Of a stretch of DNA of 64,000 bases, positions 57,348 to 64,000 are shown in pieces (the stretch's first letter is position 1; each line of letters opens with the position of its first letter). The stretch lies in the NCBI RefSeq assembly GCF_007828865.1, contig NZ_VIVK01000002.1:124001-188000 (forward strand), in the 5' to 3' direction. The stretch comes from Kribbella amoyensis (GTDB taxonomy: Bacteria; Actinomycetota; Actinomycetes; Propionibacteriales; Kribbellaceae). The notes under the pieces were generated by a model. The model saw only the letters and a list, made by a program, of their open reading frames with translations, ran no database searches and was not told the origin of the DNA. A program made the translations under genes and the position numbers.

Positions 57348-58100
57348 GTGGAGATGAACGAGCTACCCGCCGACGTGGCCCTGCTGTGGGGGCTGCGGGA
57401 CGGCAGCCGGCGTGGGCCGAAGCCGTCGCTGACCGCCGACGACATCACCCGGGCGGCGATCGAGCTGGCCGACGCCGAGGGGCTGGGCGCGGTGTCGATG
57501 GCCCGGGTCGCGGAGCGGCTGGGCAACTCCACGATGGCGCTCTACCGCCACGTGAAGAGCAAGGACGAGTTGCTCGTGCTGATGTCCGACGCCGCCCTCG
57601 AGCGACCGGGGCCGCTGCCCACCGGGGCCGACTGGCGGACCGGGCTGACGTTCTGGGCCGACAGCGTGATGACGGCGATCCGCAAGCACCGGTGGTACGC
57701 CCGGCTGCCGATCTCCGGTCCGCCCGCCGGGCCGAACAACCTGGCCTGGTTCGACTCCGCGCTCGCCGCGCTCGCCGGCACCGGGCTGGACGAGGCGGGC
57801 AAAGTCGGCGTCGTGATGGGCCTGATGACCTACGTACACGGCGAGATCCGGCTCGCGCTCGACCTGGCCGCGGGTTTCGCCGACAACCCGGAGGTCTTCG
57901 CCCGGTACGGCGCGACGCTGGCGCGGGTGGTCGATCCGCGCGAACTGCCGGCGGTGGCGCGGGTCCTGGAGGCGGGCGTCTTCGAGGTGGAGACGTCCTT
58001 CGACGAGGCCGACGACGCGGACTTCGACTTCGGTCTGCAGCTCTACCTGGACGGGGTGGCCGCCTTCATCGAGCGGACCTGCGGGAGCGCTACAGACTGA
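57348..58100 (+). CDS. TetR family regulator of the ABC exporter
   Basis: 250 residues. N-terminal helix-turn-helix at about 30-75 (AIELADAEGLGAVSMARVAE, RLGNSTMALYRHVKSKDELL) and a TetR_C_1-type ligand domain. GTG 57348 coincides with the start predicted by the -10 box, so it may be leaderless; ATG 57354 with GAGGGGG upstream is an alternative. It most likely represses the divergent exporter until its substrate binds. Confidence 0.88.
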   Translation: MEMNELPADVALLWGLRDGSRRGPKPSLTADDITRAAIELADAEGLGAVSMARVAERLGNSTMALYRHVKSKDELLVLMSDAALERPGPLPTGADWRTGLTFWADSVMTAIRKHRWYARLPISGPPAGPNNLAWFDSALAALAGTGLDEAGKVGVVMGLMTYVHGEIRLALDLAAGFADNPEVFARYGATLARVVDPRELPAVARVLEAGVFEVETSFDEADDADFDFGLQLYLDGVAAFIERTCGSATD

Positions 58101-58728
58101 GGGTCGCCGTGGCCAGGTGTTTGGTTGCCGCGATCAACTGGGCGTTGCGCTCGTCGCTGCCGAAGGTCCGGTCGTGGGCCTCCTGCGCCGACCTGCCGAA
58201 GTGCTGGTGCCGCGCGGTCAGCCGGGCGTGCCGGGTGTCGTCGTCGAGTTCGAGGTACCAGATCTCGTCGACGGATCCGCGAGCCGTTGCCCAGGGCTCC
58301 TGGTCCAGCAGCAGGTAGTTGCCCTCGGTGAGCACCAGGTCGATCTCCGGGCCGACCCCGATGGCGGCCGCGATCGAGTCCTCCAGCTCCCGGTGGAACC
58401 GCGGCGCCCACACCGTCTCGCCGGTACGGTCCCGCAGCCGCCGGAGCAACGCGGCGTACCCGGCGCCGTCGAACGTGTGCGGCGCACCCTTCACGTCGGC
58501 GATCCCGAGCTCCTCCAACGCGGACTGCGCGAGGTGGTACCCGTCCATCGGGACCAGCGCGACCCGATGGCCCGACGTGGTGAGCCCGGCCGCGAGCTCC
58601 TCGGCGTACGTGGACTTGCCGGCCGCGGGGGCACCGGTGATACCGAGGATCGCCCGCCGGGTGCTGGTCGCGAGCGTCGCGAGCTCGGCCGCACGGGCAA
58701 AGGCGGCGGTCCGATCCAGGGAGCGCAT
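58090..58728 (-). CDS. P-loop kinase (uridine kinase/phosphoribulokinase-like)
   Basis: 212 residues: P-loop GITGAPAAGKST (29-40), substrate region PMDGYHLAQSALEELG, DGAGYAALLRRL and the acidic strand VLTEGNYLLLDQEPW. Similar to bacterial proteins annotated nucleoside/nucleotide kinase; substrate unknown. Starts nine bases after the polymerase gene on the same strand; last 11 bp overlap tetR. Confidence 0.83.
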   Translation of the reverse strand: MRSLDRTAAFARAAELATLATSTRRAILGITGAPAAGKSTYAEELAAGLTTSGHRVALVPMDGYHLAQSALEELGIADVKGAPHTFDGAGYAALLRRLRDRTGETVWAPRFHRELEDSIAAAIGVGPEIDLVLTEGNYLLLDQEPWATARGSVDEIWYLELDDDTRHARLTARHQHFGRSAQEAHDRTFGSDERNAQLIAATKHLATATLSL

Positions 58729-58737
58729 CAGGAGATC

Positions 58738-59760
58738 TTAGTCAGGCTGCGGTGGTTCCTCGGCGCCTTCGCGTTCGTCGCGGGCGGCCCACTCGAGCAG
58801 GGTGTCGAGGGAGTACGGGTCGTCGTCGATCGTGGCGTGCAGGTCACCGAGCTCGGCGAACCGGGCGGGCACCGTGGCGATGGTGAACTCGCGCGGCTCG
58901 ACGTCGTCCACCTCGTCCCAGCGGATCGGGGTGGAGACGGTGGCCTCCGGGTTGCCGCGGACCGAGTACGCGCTGGCGATCGTGTGGTCGCGGGTGTTCT
59001 GGTTGTAGTCCACGAAGAGCTTGCTCGGATCGCGGTCCTTGCGCCACCAGGTCGTGGTCACGTCGTCGGGCGCGCGCCGCTCCACCTCGCGCGCGAACGC
59101 CAGCGCGGCGCGGCGTACGTCGGCGAACCCGTGCTCGGGCTTGATCCGGACGTAGATGTGGATGCCGGAACCGCCGGACGTCTTCGGGTACCCGACGGCG
59201 CCGAGGTCGTCGAGCACCTCGTGCGCGACATGGGCGACCCGGCGGACCCGGTCGAACGGGCAGTCCGGCATCGGGTCGAGGTCGATGCGCCACTCGTCCG
59301 GCTTCTCGGTGTCGGCGCGGCGGCTGTTCCACGGGTGGAACTCGACGGTGGACATCTGCACCGCCCACGCGACGTGCGCGACCTCGGTGACGCACAGCTC
59401 GTCGGCGGTCCGGTTGTACCGGGGGAAGTGGACGCGGACGGTCTCCATCCACGGTGGGGCGCCGTGCGGCAGCCGCTTCTGGTGCACCTTCTCGCCGGAC
59501 ACGCCCTCCGGGAACCGGTGCAGCATGCAAGGCCGCTCCCGCAGCGCGCGCACGATGCCGTCGCCGACGGACAGGTAATAGTTCACCAGGTCGAGCTTGG
59601 TCTCGCCGCGGGCCGGGAAGTACACCCGATCCGGATTGGAGATCCGCACGGTCCGCTCACCGACCTGCAGCTCCACCGCCGGCGTCTTCGCCTTCGCGCT
59701 CTTGGCAGCCTTCGACCCGTTGCCCGCCCCGGACCCGTTCCCCGCCTTGGACTCAGCCAT
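58738..59760 (-). CDS. LigD-type polymerase/primase domain protein
   Basis: 340 residues, archaeo-eukaryotic primase-like POL domain of the LigD family without ligase or nuclease. The two-metal motif IDLDPMP is preceded by WRID, and GGSGIHIYV and TIASAYSVRGNPEATVSTPI are the other catalytic stretches. The first 25 residues are a low-complexity Gly/Ser/Lys-rich tail. Used in non-homologous end joining or gap repair in related bacteria; Ku and ligase genes are not in this window. Confidence 0.9.
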   Translation of the reverse strand: MAESKAGNGSGAGNGSKAAKSAKAKTPAVELQVGERTVRISNPDRVYFPARGETKLDLVNYYLSVGDGIVRALRERPCMLHRFPEGVSGEKVHQKRLPHGAPPWMETVRVHFPRYNRTADELCVTEVAHVAWAVQMSTVEFHPWNSRRADTEKPDEWRIDLDPMPDCPFDRVRRVAHVAHEVLDDLGAVGYPKTSGGSGIHIYVRIKPEHGFADVRRAALAFAREVERRAPDDVTTTWWRKDRDPSKLFVDYNQNTRDHTIASAYSVRGNPEATVSTPIRWDEVDDVEPREFTIATVPARFAELGDLHATIDDDPYSLDTLLEWAARDEREGAEEPPQPD

Positions 59761-59793
59761 GCGGCCAACTTAGCCGCTTGTCCGGACATCCAG

Positions 59794-59872
59794 CACTCAC
59801 CAAGTCCCCGACTTCCCCCGGAATCAGCGTGGTCCACGCCCAGCCGGGCCGGTCGGCGGGGCTTGGTGAGTG
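59794..59872. repeat. Imperfect 16-17-bp inverted repeat 3' of ilvE
   Basis: CACTCACCAAGTCCCCG (59794-59810) and CGGGGCTTGGTGAGTG (59857-59872) match except for one extra T, with a 46-bp spacer. It starts nine bases after the ilvE stop (minus strand) and lies within the 120-bp gap to the polymerase gene. It could act as a terminator or RNA-end structure. Confidence 0.55.
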
Positions 59873-59880
59873 GTGCGGGT

Positions 59881-60996
59881 TCAGGACAGGCGGGTGAGCC
59901 AGCCGTGCTGGTCGGGGATGCGGCCGTACTGCAGGTCGAGCAGGGTCGTGCGGAGCTTGGCCGTGACCGGGCCGACGCCGTGGTCCTGGGTGTGGTCGCC
60001 GATGGTCAGGTCGCCGTCCGGCCAGGCGAGCCGGCCGATCGGGGTGATCACGGCGGCCGTCCCGGACGCGAACGCCTCGGTGATCTCGCCGGTGCGGACG
60101 CCGTCGCGCCACTCGTCGGCGGAGACCCGGCGCTGCTCGACCGGGTGACCGAGGTCCGCGGCGAGCTGGAGCACCGAGGACCGGGTGACGCCTTCCAGGA
60201 TCGAGCCGGACAGCTCCGGAGTGACGATGCGGCCGTCGGCGTACACGAAGAAGAGGTTCATGCTGCCGCTCTCCTCCAGCCACCGGCGCTCGACCGCGTC
60301 GACGTACGCGACCTGGTCGCAGCCGTTCTCGGTCGCTTCGGCGAGGGCAGCGAGGCTGGCCGCGTAGTTGCCGCCGCACTTGGCCGCGCCCGTCCCACCC
60401 GGGGTCGCCCGGATCGACGTGGTGCTGAGCCAGATCGACACCGGCTTGGGCCCGGTGGCGAAGTACGCGCCGGCCGGTGACGCGATCACGCCGAACAGCA
60501 CCTCACGGGCCGGCCGGACGCTCAGTGCGGCCTCGGTCGCGATCATGTACGGGCGCAGGTACAGGCTGGTCTCACCGCTGCCGTACGGCGGCACCCAGCT
60601 CTCGTCGGCCGTCACCAGGGCCCGCAGCGCGGCGACGAAGTCCTGCTCCGGCACCTTCGGCAGCGCGAGCCGCTCGGCGCTGGTGGTGAAGCGGGCGGCG
60701 TTCCGGTCCGGGCGGAAGGCCCACACGGACCCGTCCTCGTGCCGGTACGCCTTGAGGCCCTCGAAGATCTCCTGCGCGTAGTGCAGTACGGCCGCGGCGG
60801 GGCTGACCTTGAGCGGTGCGTACGCCGTGACCCGCTGGTCGTGCCAGCCGCGATCCGCCGACCAGGATGCCACCACCATGTGGTCGGTGAACGCCTGACC
60901 GAAGCCGGGCTTGTCCAGTACTGCGGTCCGGGCCGCCGTCGTCGCCGGATCGCTCCGCAACTCCAGCCCGAAGTCCCACGTGTCTGCCACTGCCAC
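59881..60996 (-). CDS. ilvE: Branched-chain amino-acid aminotransferase
   Basis: 371-residue class IV pyridoxal-phosphate aminotransferase making or degrading Leu, Ile and Val. The PLP lysine is in GAAKCGGNYAAS (about residue 195); FGQAFTDHMVVASW, EIFEGLKAYRHEDGSVWAFRP and EESGSMNLFFVYADG are characteristic IlvE blocks. GTG 60996 chosen on family length; a GTG six bases downstream is an alternative. Its 3' end has an inverted repeat. Confidence 0.92.
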   Translation of the reverse strand: MAVADTWDFGLELRSDPATTAARTAVLDKPGFGQAFTDHMVVASWSADRGWHDQRVTAYAPLKVSPAAAVLHYAQEIFEGLKAYRHEDGSVWAFRPDRNAARFTTSAERLALPKVPEQDFVAALRALVTADESWVPPYGSGETSLYLRPYMIATEAALSVRPAREVLFGVIASPAGAYFATGPKPVSIWLSTTSIRATPGGTGAAKCGGNYAASLAALAEATENGCDQVAYVDAVERRWLEESGSMNLFFVYADGRIVTPELSGSILEGVTRSSVLQLAADLGHPVEQRRVSADEWRDGVRTGEITEAFASGTAAVITPIGRLAWPDGDLTIGDHTQDHGVGPVTAKLRTTLLDLQYGRIPDQHGWLTRLS

Positions 60997-61024
60997 TCCG
61001 ATCCGTTCCGGTCTTTGCGGCACG

Positions 61025-62353
61025 CTACTCCTGCGTCGGCGCCGTGCTCGACCCGCCGCCCACAGAGCGACTACCGTACGGTCTGCGCCGCAGCAGCTCG
61101 CGGTAGTCCCGCACAGCCGGCCGACCCGCGTCTTTCCCTTGTACTGCGGCGAGTACGCGGCCGGCGACGTCGTACAGGTAGTGCGTGTGCCACTGGTCCG
61201 GCAGCTCGACCAGGACCCGCATCGCCGTCGACAGCCCGGTGACGAACTCGCCGTCCCGGACGAGGCACTCCGCACCCAGCAGTTCCAGCTCGGCCCGCTC
61301 CCGCACGTACACCCGCGGACAACCCGCCAACGCGCGATCCAGCGCGAGCCAGGCGGGCACCGAGTCACCCAGTGCGGTGAGGACGAAGCCCACCACCCGA
61401 TCCGTCTCGTACCGCGGCCAGTCGAACGGGGTCGCGGGACCGTCGAGCCCGGCAGCGATTTCCCGGAGTACGCAGAGGGTCTGCCGCGTCTCGGCCGATC
61501 GGTTGAGCAAGGCAAGCACCCGGGCTCGGGCGGCGAGGGCACGAGCTCGGTCAGCTGGTCGTGCGGCGTCGTCGTCCGGTCGCGCACTCTCCGAGCAGCG
61601 CACAGCGGCGTCGGCCACCGCCAGCATCTCCGGCAACGAGCGGCCCTCCGCCGGACCGCTCCACGCCTCGGCTGCGTACACCCGCGTCGTGATCCCGGAG
61701 TCGTCGCCTTGCAGCCGCCGCGCACCTTCAACAGCGGTGCGGGCGGTCCGCCACCACTCGGCCGCGGCACGCACCCGGCCGAGCGACGCGACGGTCAACG
61801 CCATCAGGACGGCCAGCTCGGCGGCGGGCACCGCGAGCTCCTCCGGGCGGGCAACCGCGATCTCGGGCAGGGCCCGCAGGTCGGCGGTGAGGTCGGGCAG
61901 GAGGTCCGCCGACGGGGTGGTCGTGAAGGCCGCCGCGCGGGCGGCCGCGACCGAGCTCCACTCGTCGTGGCTGGACCGCCCCAGCCAGCCGGCCAGCCCG
62001 TGCCGGACCGTCTCCAGCTCCACCGGCGGCCGGCCGGACGGCCGCGGTGCTGCCGGTCGGTGCGTCGGCTGGTGGATGGTCTGGTGCGTCGGTGGGTGGG
62101 TCGGCCGGGGCGTGGGGCGGTGCGGCGGCCGGTGCAGTGCGAAGGCGGTGGCCAGGGTGCTGCCGGTGTCCAGCTCGCGGTCGCACAGCTGGGCCAGGTG
62201 GGCCGAGCCGGGCCGTCGGCCGCGCTCGACCTGGGACAGGTAGCTGTAGTCGTAGCCCACGCGGGCCGCGAGCTGCCGCAGGCTCAGTGCGGCTTCCTGC
62301 CGGGACTGCCTCAGCCGCACCCCGAACGGTGGATCGACACGTTCCTCTGCCAC
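61025..62353 (-). CDS. XRE-family regulator with His/Pro/Thr-rich linker
   Basis: 442 residues. N-terminal helix-turn-helix (RLRQSRQEAALSLRQLAARV, GYDYSYLSQVERG), then an unusual linker at about 75-110 composed of His/Pro/Thr repeats (PTH-type units), then a large alpha-helical C-terminal domain rich in Ala/Arg, TPR-like, of the kind found in actinobacterial regulators that bind peptides or partners. GTG 62353 follows GGAGG by five bases. Divergent from 62541 and facing a palindrome. Confidence 0.78.
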   Translation of the reverse strand: MAEERVDPPFGVRLRQSRQEAALSLRQLAARVGYDYSYLSQVERGRRPGSAHLAQLCDRELDTGSTLATAFALHRPPHRPTPRPTHPPTHQTIHQPTHRPAAPRPSGRPPVELETVRHGLAGWLGRSSHDEWSSVAAARAAAFTTTPSADLLPDLTADLRALPEIAVARPEELAVPAAELAVLMALTVASLGRVRAAAEWWRTARTAVEGARRLQGDDSGITTRVYAAEAWSGPAEGRSLPEMLAVADAAVRCSESARPDDDAARPADRARALAARARVLALLNRSAETRQTLCVLREIAAGLDGPATPFDWPRYETDRVVGFVLTALGDSVPAWLALDRALAGCPRVYVRERAELELLGAECLVRDGEFVTGLSTAMRVLVELPDQWHTHYLYDVAGRVLAAVQGKDAGRPAVRDYRELLRRRPYGSRSVGGGSSTAPTQE

Positions 62354-62470
62354 AAGTTCCTCCCCCGCTCGGGCGTGGGCCGGATGGCCGGTCCATGCGC
62401 TGCGTGGTGGGGACGCTACAGGGGCCCGCCGACAGAACGTGGGTACTGCGGTGTCCGTGCGAGGAGTGGG

Positions 62471-62496
62471 CTGTGGGCTGTTCGGACAGCCCACAG
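62471..62496. promoter_or_regulatory. Perfect 26-bp palindromic hairpin, candidate operator
   Basis: CTGTGGGCTGT (62471-62481) and ACAGCCCACAG (62486-62496) around TCGG lie between the divergent XRE and unknown genes, 118 and 45 bp from their starts. Good operator geometry for the XRE protein; it would also fold in RNA. Confidence 0.5.
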
Positions 62497-62540
62497 ATCA
62501 CACCTGGTGGAGGCAGTGGGCGGCGGTGAGGCTTGCTGGT

Positions 62541-62927
62541 GTGGACCGACAGGACGTGACGCAGCAGGGGCCGCCGCGGCCCTTCTGGCTGCTGCGGTCC
62601 GGGTCGGGTGCCACCAGGACGGTGGGGGAGGGCGTCGAATGGGCCGATGGGTTCGCGGTCGTGCGGTGGTGCGGGGAGGACAGCACCTTCCCGGCCGTCT
62701 CGCTGTGGATGGGCGGCGTCACCGCCTTCCTCACCCTGCACGGCCACGACGACACCCAGGTCCGCTGGCTCGACAGCCGCACCCAGTCAACAGCTCCGCC
62801 GTCGCACGCCGAGAAGCCGCGGCCGGTGCCGGGCAGCAGGGCTCGCTGGCTCCCGGCGGCCGCCCCGGACGGGAGCTGCCTGGGCTGCGGCCGAACCTGG
62901 CCATGCCTGTCCTGCCCACCCCGCTAA
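62541..62927 (+). CDS. Unknown 128-residue protein, divergent from XRE regulator
   Basis: Starts at GTG 62541 (another GTG at 62526). The middle is hydrophobic and structured (DGFAVVRWCGEDSTFPAVSL, WMGGVTAFLTLHGHDDTQVR), and the last 15 residues carry CLGCGRTWPCLSC, which could bind a metal. Not a family I recognise. No good ribosome site. Small proteins paired with XRE regulators are common in actinobacteria (for example DUF397), but no DUF397 motif is present. Confidence 0.55.
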   Translation: MDRQDVTQQGPPRPFWLLRSGSGATRTVGEGVEWADGFAVVRWCGEDSTFPAVSLWMGGVTAFLTLHGHDDTQVRWLDSRTQSTAPPSHAEKPRPVPGSRARWLPAAAPDGSCLGCGRTWPCLSCPPR

Positions 62928-63125
62928 CCATCCCGCGAGCCACCCCGCGAGCCATCCCGCCGGCCGCCCGGTGGCCGGCCTCCGCCGGATCGTCGGATCG
63001 GTCGCCGCTGAGACAACGGTGTCAGGCCAGCGGGGACGGGATTAAGGTGAGCGGCGGTCGGCCGCGAGTCGGGGTGCTGGGACTGGCCGCGACGGCAGGA
63101 CGGCGACGACAGAGGCAGGTGGGGA
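62928..63125. repeat. 12-bp tandem repeats and non-coding gap
   Basis: CCATCCCGCGAG, CCACCCCGCGAG and CCATCCCGCCGG follow each other directly after the preceding stop (62928-62963); a hairpin CCGGCC/GGCCGG follows. The remaining bases to 63125 hold no gene. Confidence 0.5.
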
Positions 63126-63896
63126 GTGCAGGACGAAAGTGGGGAGGCGTCGGCTCGCACCGATCCGCTCGACGAGCTCGACGCGCAGCTGGCCAGGTTG
63201 CGAAATGTCGCCGACGAGCTGCGCGGTGCCCGGGGGACACCGGTGCTCACCGGCAACCAGGTCGAGCTGATCGAGCACGGACCCACACTGCTCCGCGCGT
63301 ACGAGCGGTTGCAGGAAGACGCGCGCCGGGAGGTCCGCGTGCTCGACCGGCCGCCGTACGTGACGCCGCCGTCGACCCAGCAGGCGCTGGAGCTGCAGCG
63401 GTTGCAGGCGGGGATCGGGTACCGCGCGATCTACGGCACCGAGGTGTTCGAGAGCGAGGACATCATGGGGGTGCTGCCCGAGCTGCAGACGGCCGGGGAG
63501 CGCAGCCGGGTGATCGCCCAGGTGCCGATGAAGATGGCGATCGGCGACGACGACACCGCGCTGATCGGCCTGACCACGCGATCACCGTCCGAGCACTACC
63601 TGCTGATCCGCTCGTCGGGGCTGCTGGACGGGCTGATCGCCACCTTCGAGATGTTGTGGGCGCTGGCGGTCCCGATGCCCGGGCTTCCGTTCAGCGGTGA
63701 GCTGCCGGGGCTGCGGCCGCACGACCGGGACATCCTGCTGCTGCTCGCGGGTGGCGCGACCGACGACATGATCAGCCGGCGGCTCCAGATCAGTCCGCGG
63801 ACGACGCAGCGCCGGGTCCGCGCGTTGATGGAGTCCCTCGGCGCGCAGACCCGGTTCCAGGCCGGCGTCCAGGCCGCCCGCCGACGCTGGATCTGA
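63126..63896 (+). CDS. LuxR-type C-terminal helix-turn-helix regulator
   Basis: 256 residues: N-terminal helical region (DELDAQLARLRNVADELRGA), a PLD-like or TrmB-like sensor middle part, and a C-terminal LuxR-type helix-turn-helix (HDRDILLLLAGGATDDMISR, RLQISPRTTQRRVRALM). Such stand-alone regulators occur widely in actinobacteria without assigned targets. GTG 63126 follows GGTGGGGA. After it, 63897-64000 has no recognisable feature. Confidence 0.8.
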   Translation: MQDESGEASARTDPLDELDAQLARLRNVADELRGARGTPVLTGNQVELIEHGPTLLRAYERLQEDARREVRVLDRPPYVTPPSTQQALELQRLQAGIGYRAIYGTEVFESEDIMGVLPELQTAGERSRVIAQVPMKMAIGDDDTALIGLTTRSPSEHYLLIRSSGLLDGLIATFEMLWALAVPMPGLPFSGELPGLRPHDRDILLLLAGGATDDMISRRLQISPRTTQRRVRALMESLGAQTRFQAGVQAARRRWI

Positions 63897-64000
63897 CCCC
63901 GCGACGGCAGGCGTGACGGGGGTCACTGGGCCACGCTGGATTGCGCAAAGCAACTCAGGCGTTCTGGGTTTCATCCCGCAACTCAGGGGATTCCCGGAAG

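Overview
The window is 64 kb of high-GC DNA with actinobacterial genes throughout. The markers are WhiB7 beside UvrD2, a 6C small RNA, an initiator tRNA with a C1/U72 mismatch, PPA1309 and UPF0182 family proteins, a Zincin_2 protease, and many apparently leaderless genes. The gene set (PL11 rhamnogalacturonan lyase, many transporters and regulators) suggests a soil member of the Propionibacteriales such as Kribbella; that placement is inference. No rRNA, insertion sequence, prophage or CRISPR array was seen.

Layout. 1-3.4 kb: the 3' part of uvrD2, then whiB7 with a complete leader (AT-rich activator site, promoter, uORF, two exclusive-looking hairpins including a terminator) and a small basic protein. 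3.6-9.2 kb: SulP permease, a Nudix gene that looks truncated, an MFS exporter, two small zinc-ribbon proteins and an ABC1 kinase. 9.2-9.7 kb: a non-coding stretch with a 79-bp nested hairpin and a cluster of DnaA-box-like 9-mers. 9.7-18 kb: SprT/YgjP-like metallopeptidase, a repeat-rich intergenic region with G-quadruplex motifs, an MMPL transporter, a uridine-kinase-like protein, a CGNR regulator divergent from an MFS gene, and an FdhF-like molybdopterin oxidoreductase. 18-26 kb: secreted rhamnogalacturonan lyase, a 3-hydroxybutyrate locus (dehydrogenase, MHS transporter, GAF/PucR regulator) and an HxlR/quinone-reductase pair.

26-36 kb: conserved actinobacterial genes (Nudix, Zincin_2 protease, MoaE, PDZ-Lon protease, PPA1309, UPF0182), a secreted protein, an acetyltransferase and tRNA-fMet. 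36-39.3 kb: an accessory patch with a secreted protein, an AbiEi/AbiEii toxin-antitoxin pair, a probably frameshifted small gene and a secreted peptidoglycan-binding protein. 39.5-46.8 kb: a same-strand run of MFS, M24 peptidase, 27-codon leader ORF, APC permease, membrane-anchored protein, M20 peptidase and ThrE exporter, mostly overlapping at start and stop codons; it reads as a peptide or amino-acid processing and transport unit. 47-55 kb: a NarL-type two-component system with a membrane protein, several small conserved proteins and a SnoaL-like gene behind a MerR/SoxR-type promoter. 55-64 kb: the 6C RNA, a drug-type ABC exporter facing its TetR regulator across a 38-bp operator, a kinase plus stand-alone LigD-type polymerase, ilvE, a large XRE regulator facing an unknown gene across a perfect palindrome, and a LuxR-type regulator.

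Most convergent pairs overlap at their 3' ends by 4-26 bp, whereas strong hairpin terminators stand where there is space. The best candidates for follow-up are the DnaA-box cluster with its neighbouring hairpin, the 27-codon leader in the peptidase/permease run, the XRE/unknown divergent pair, and the WhiB7 leader.
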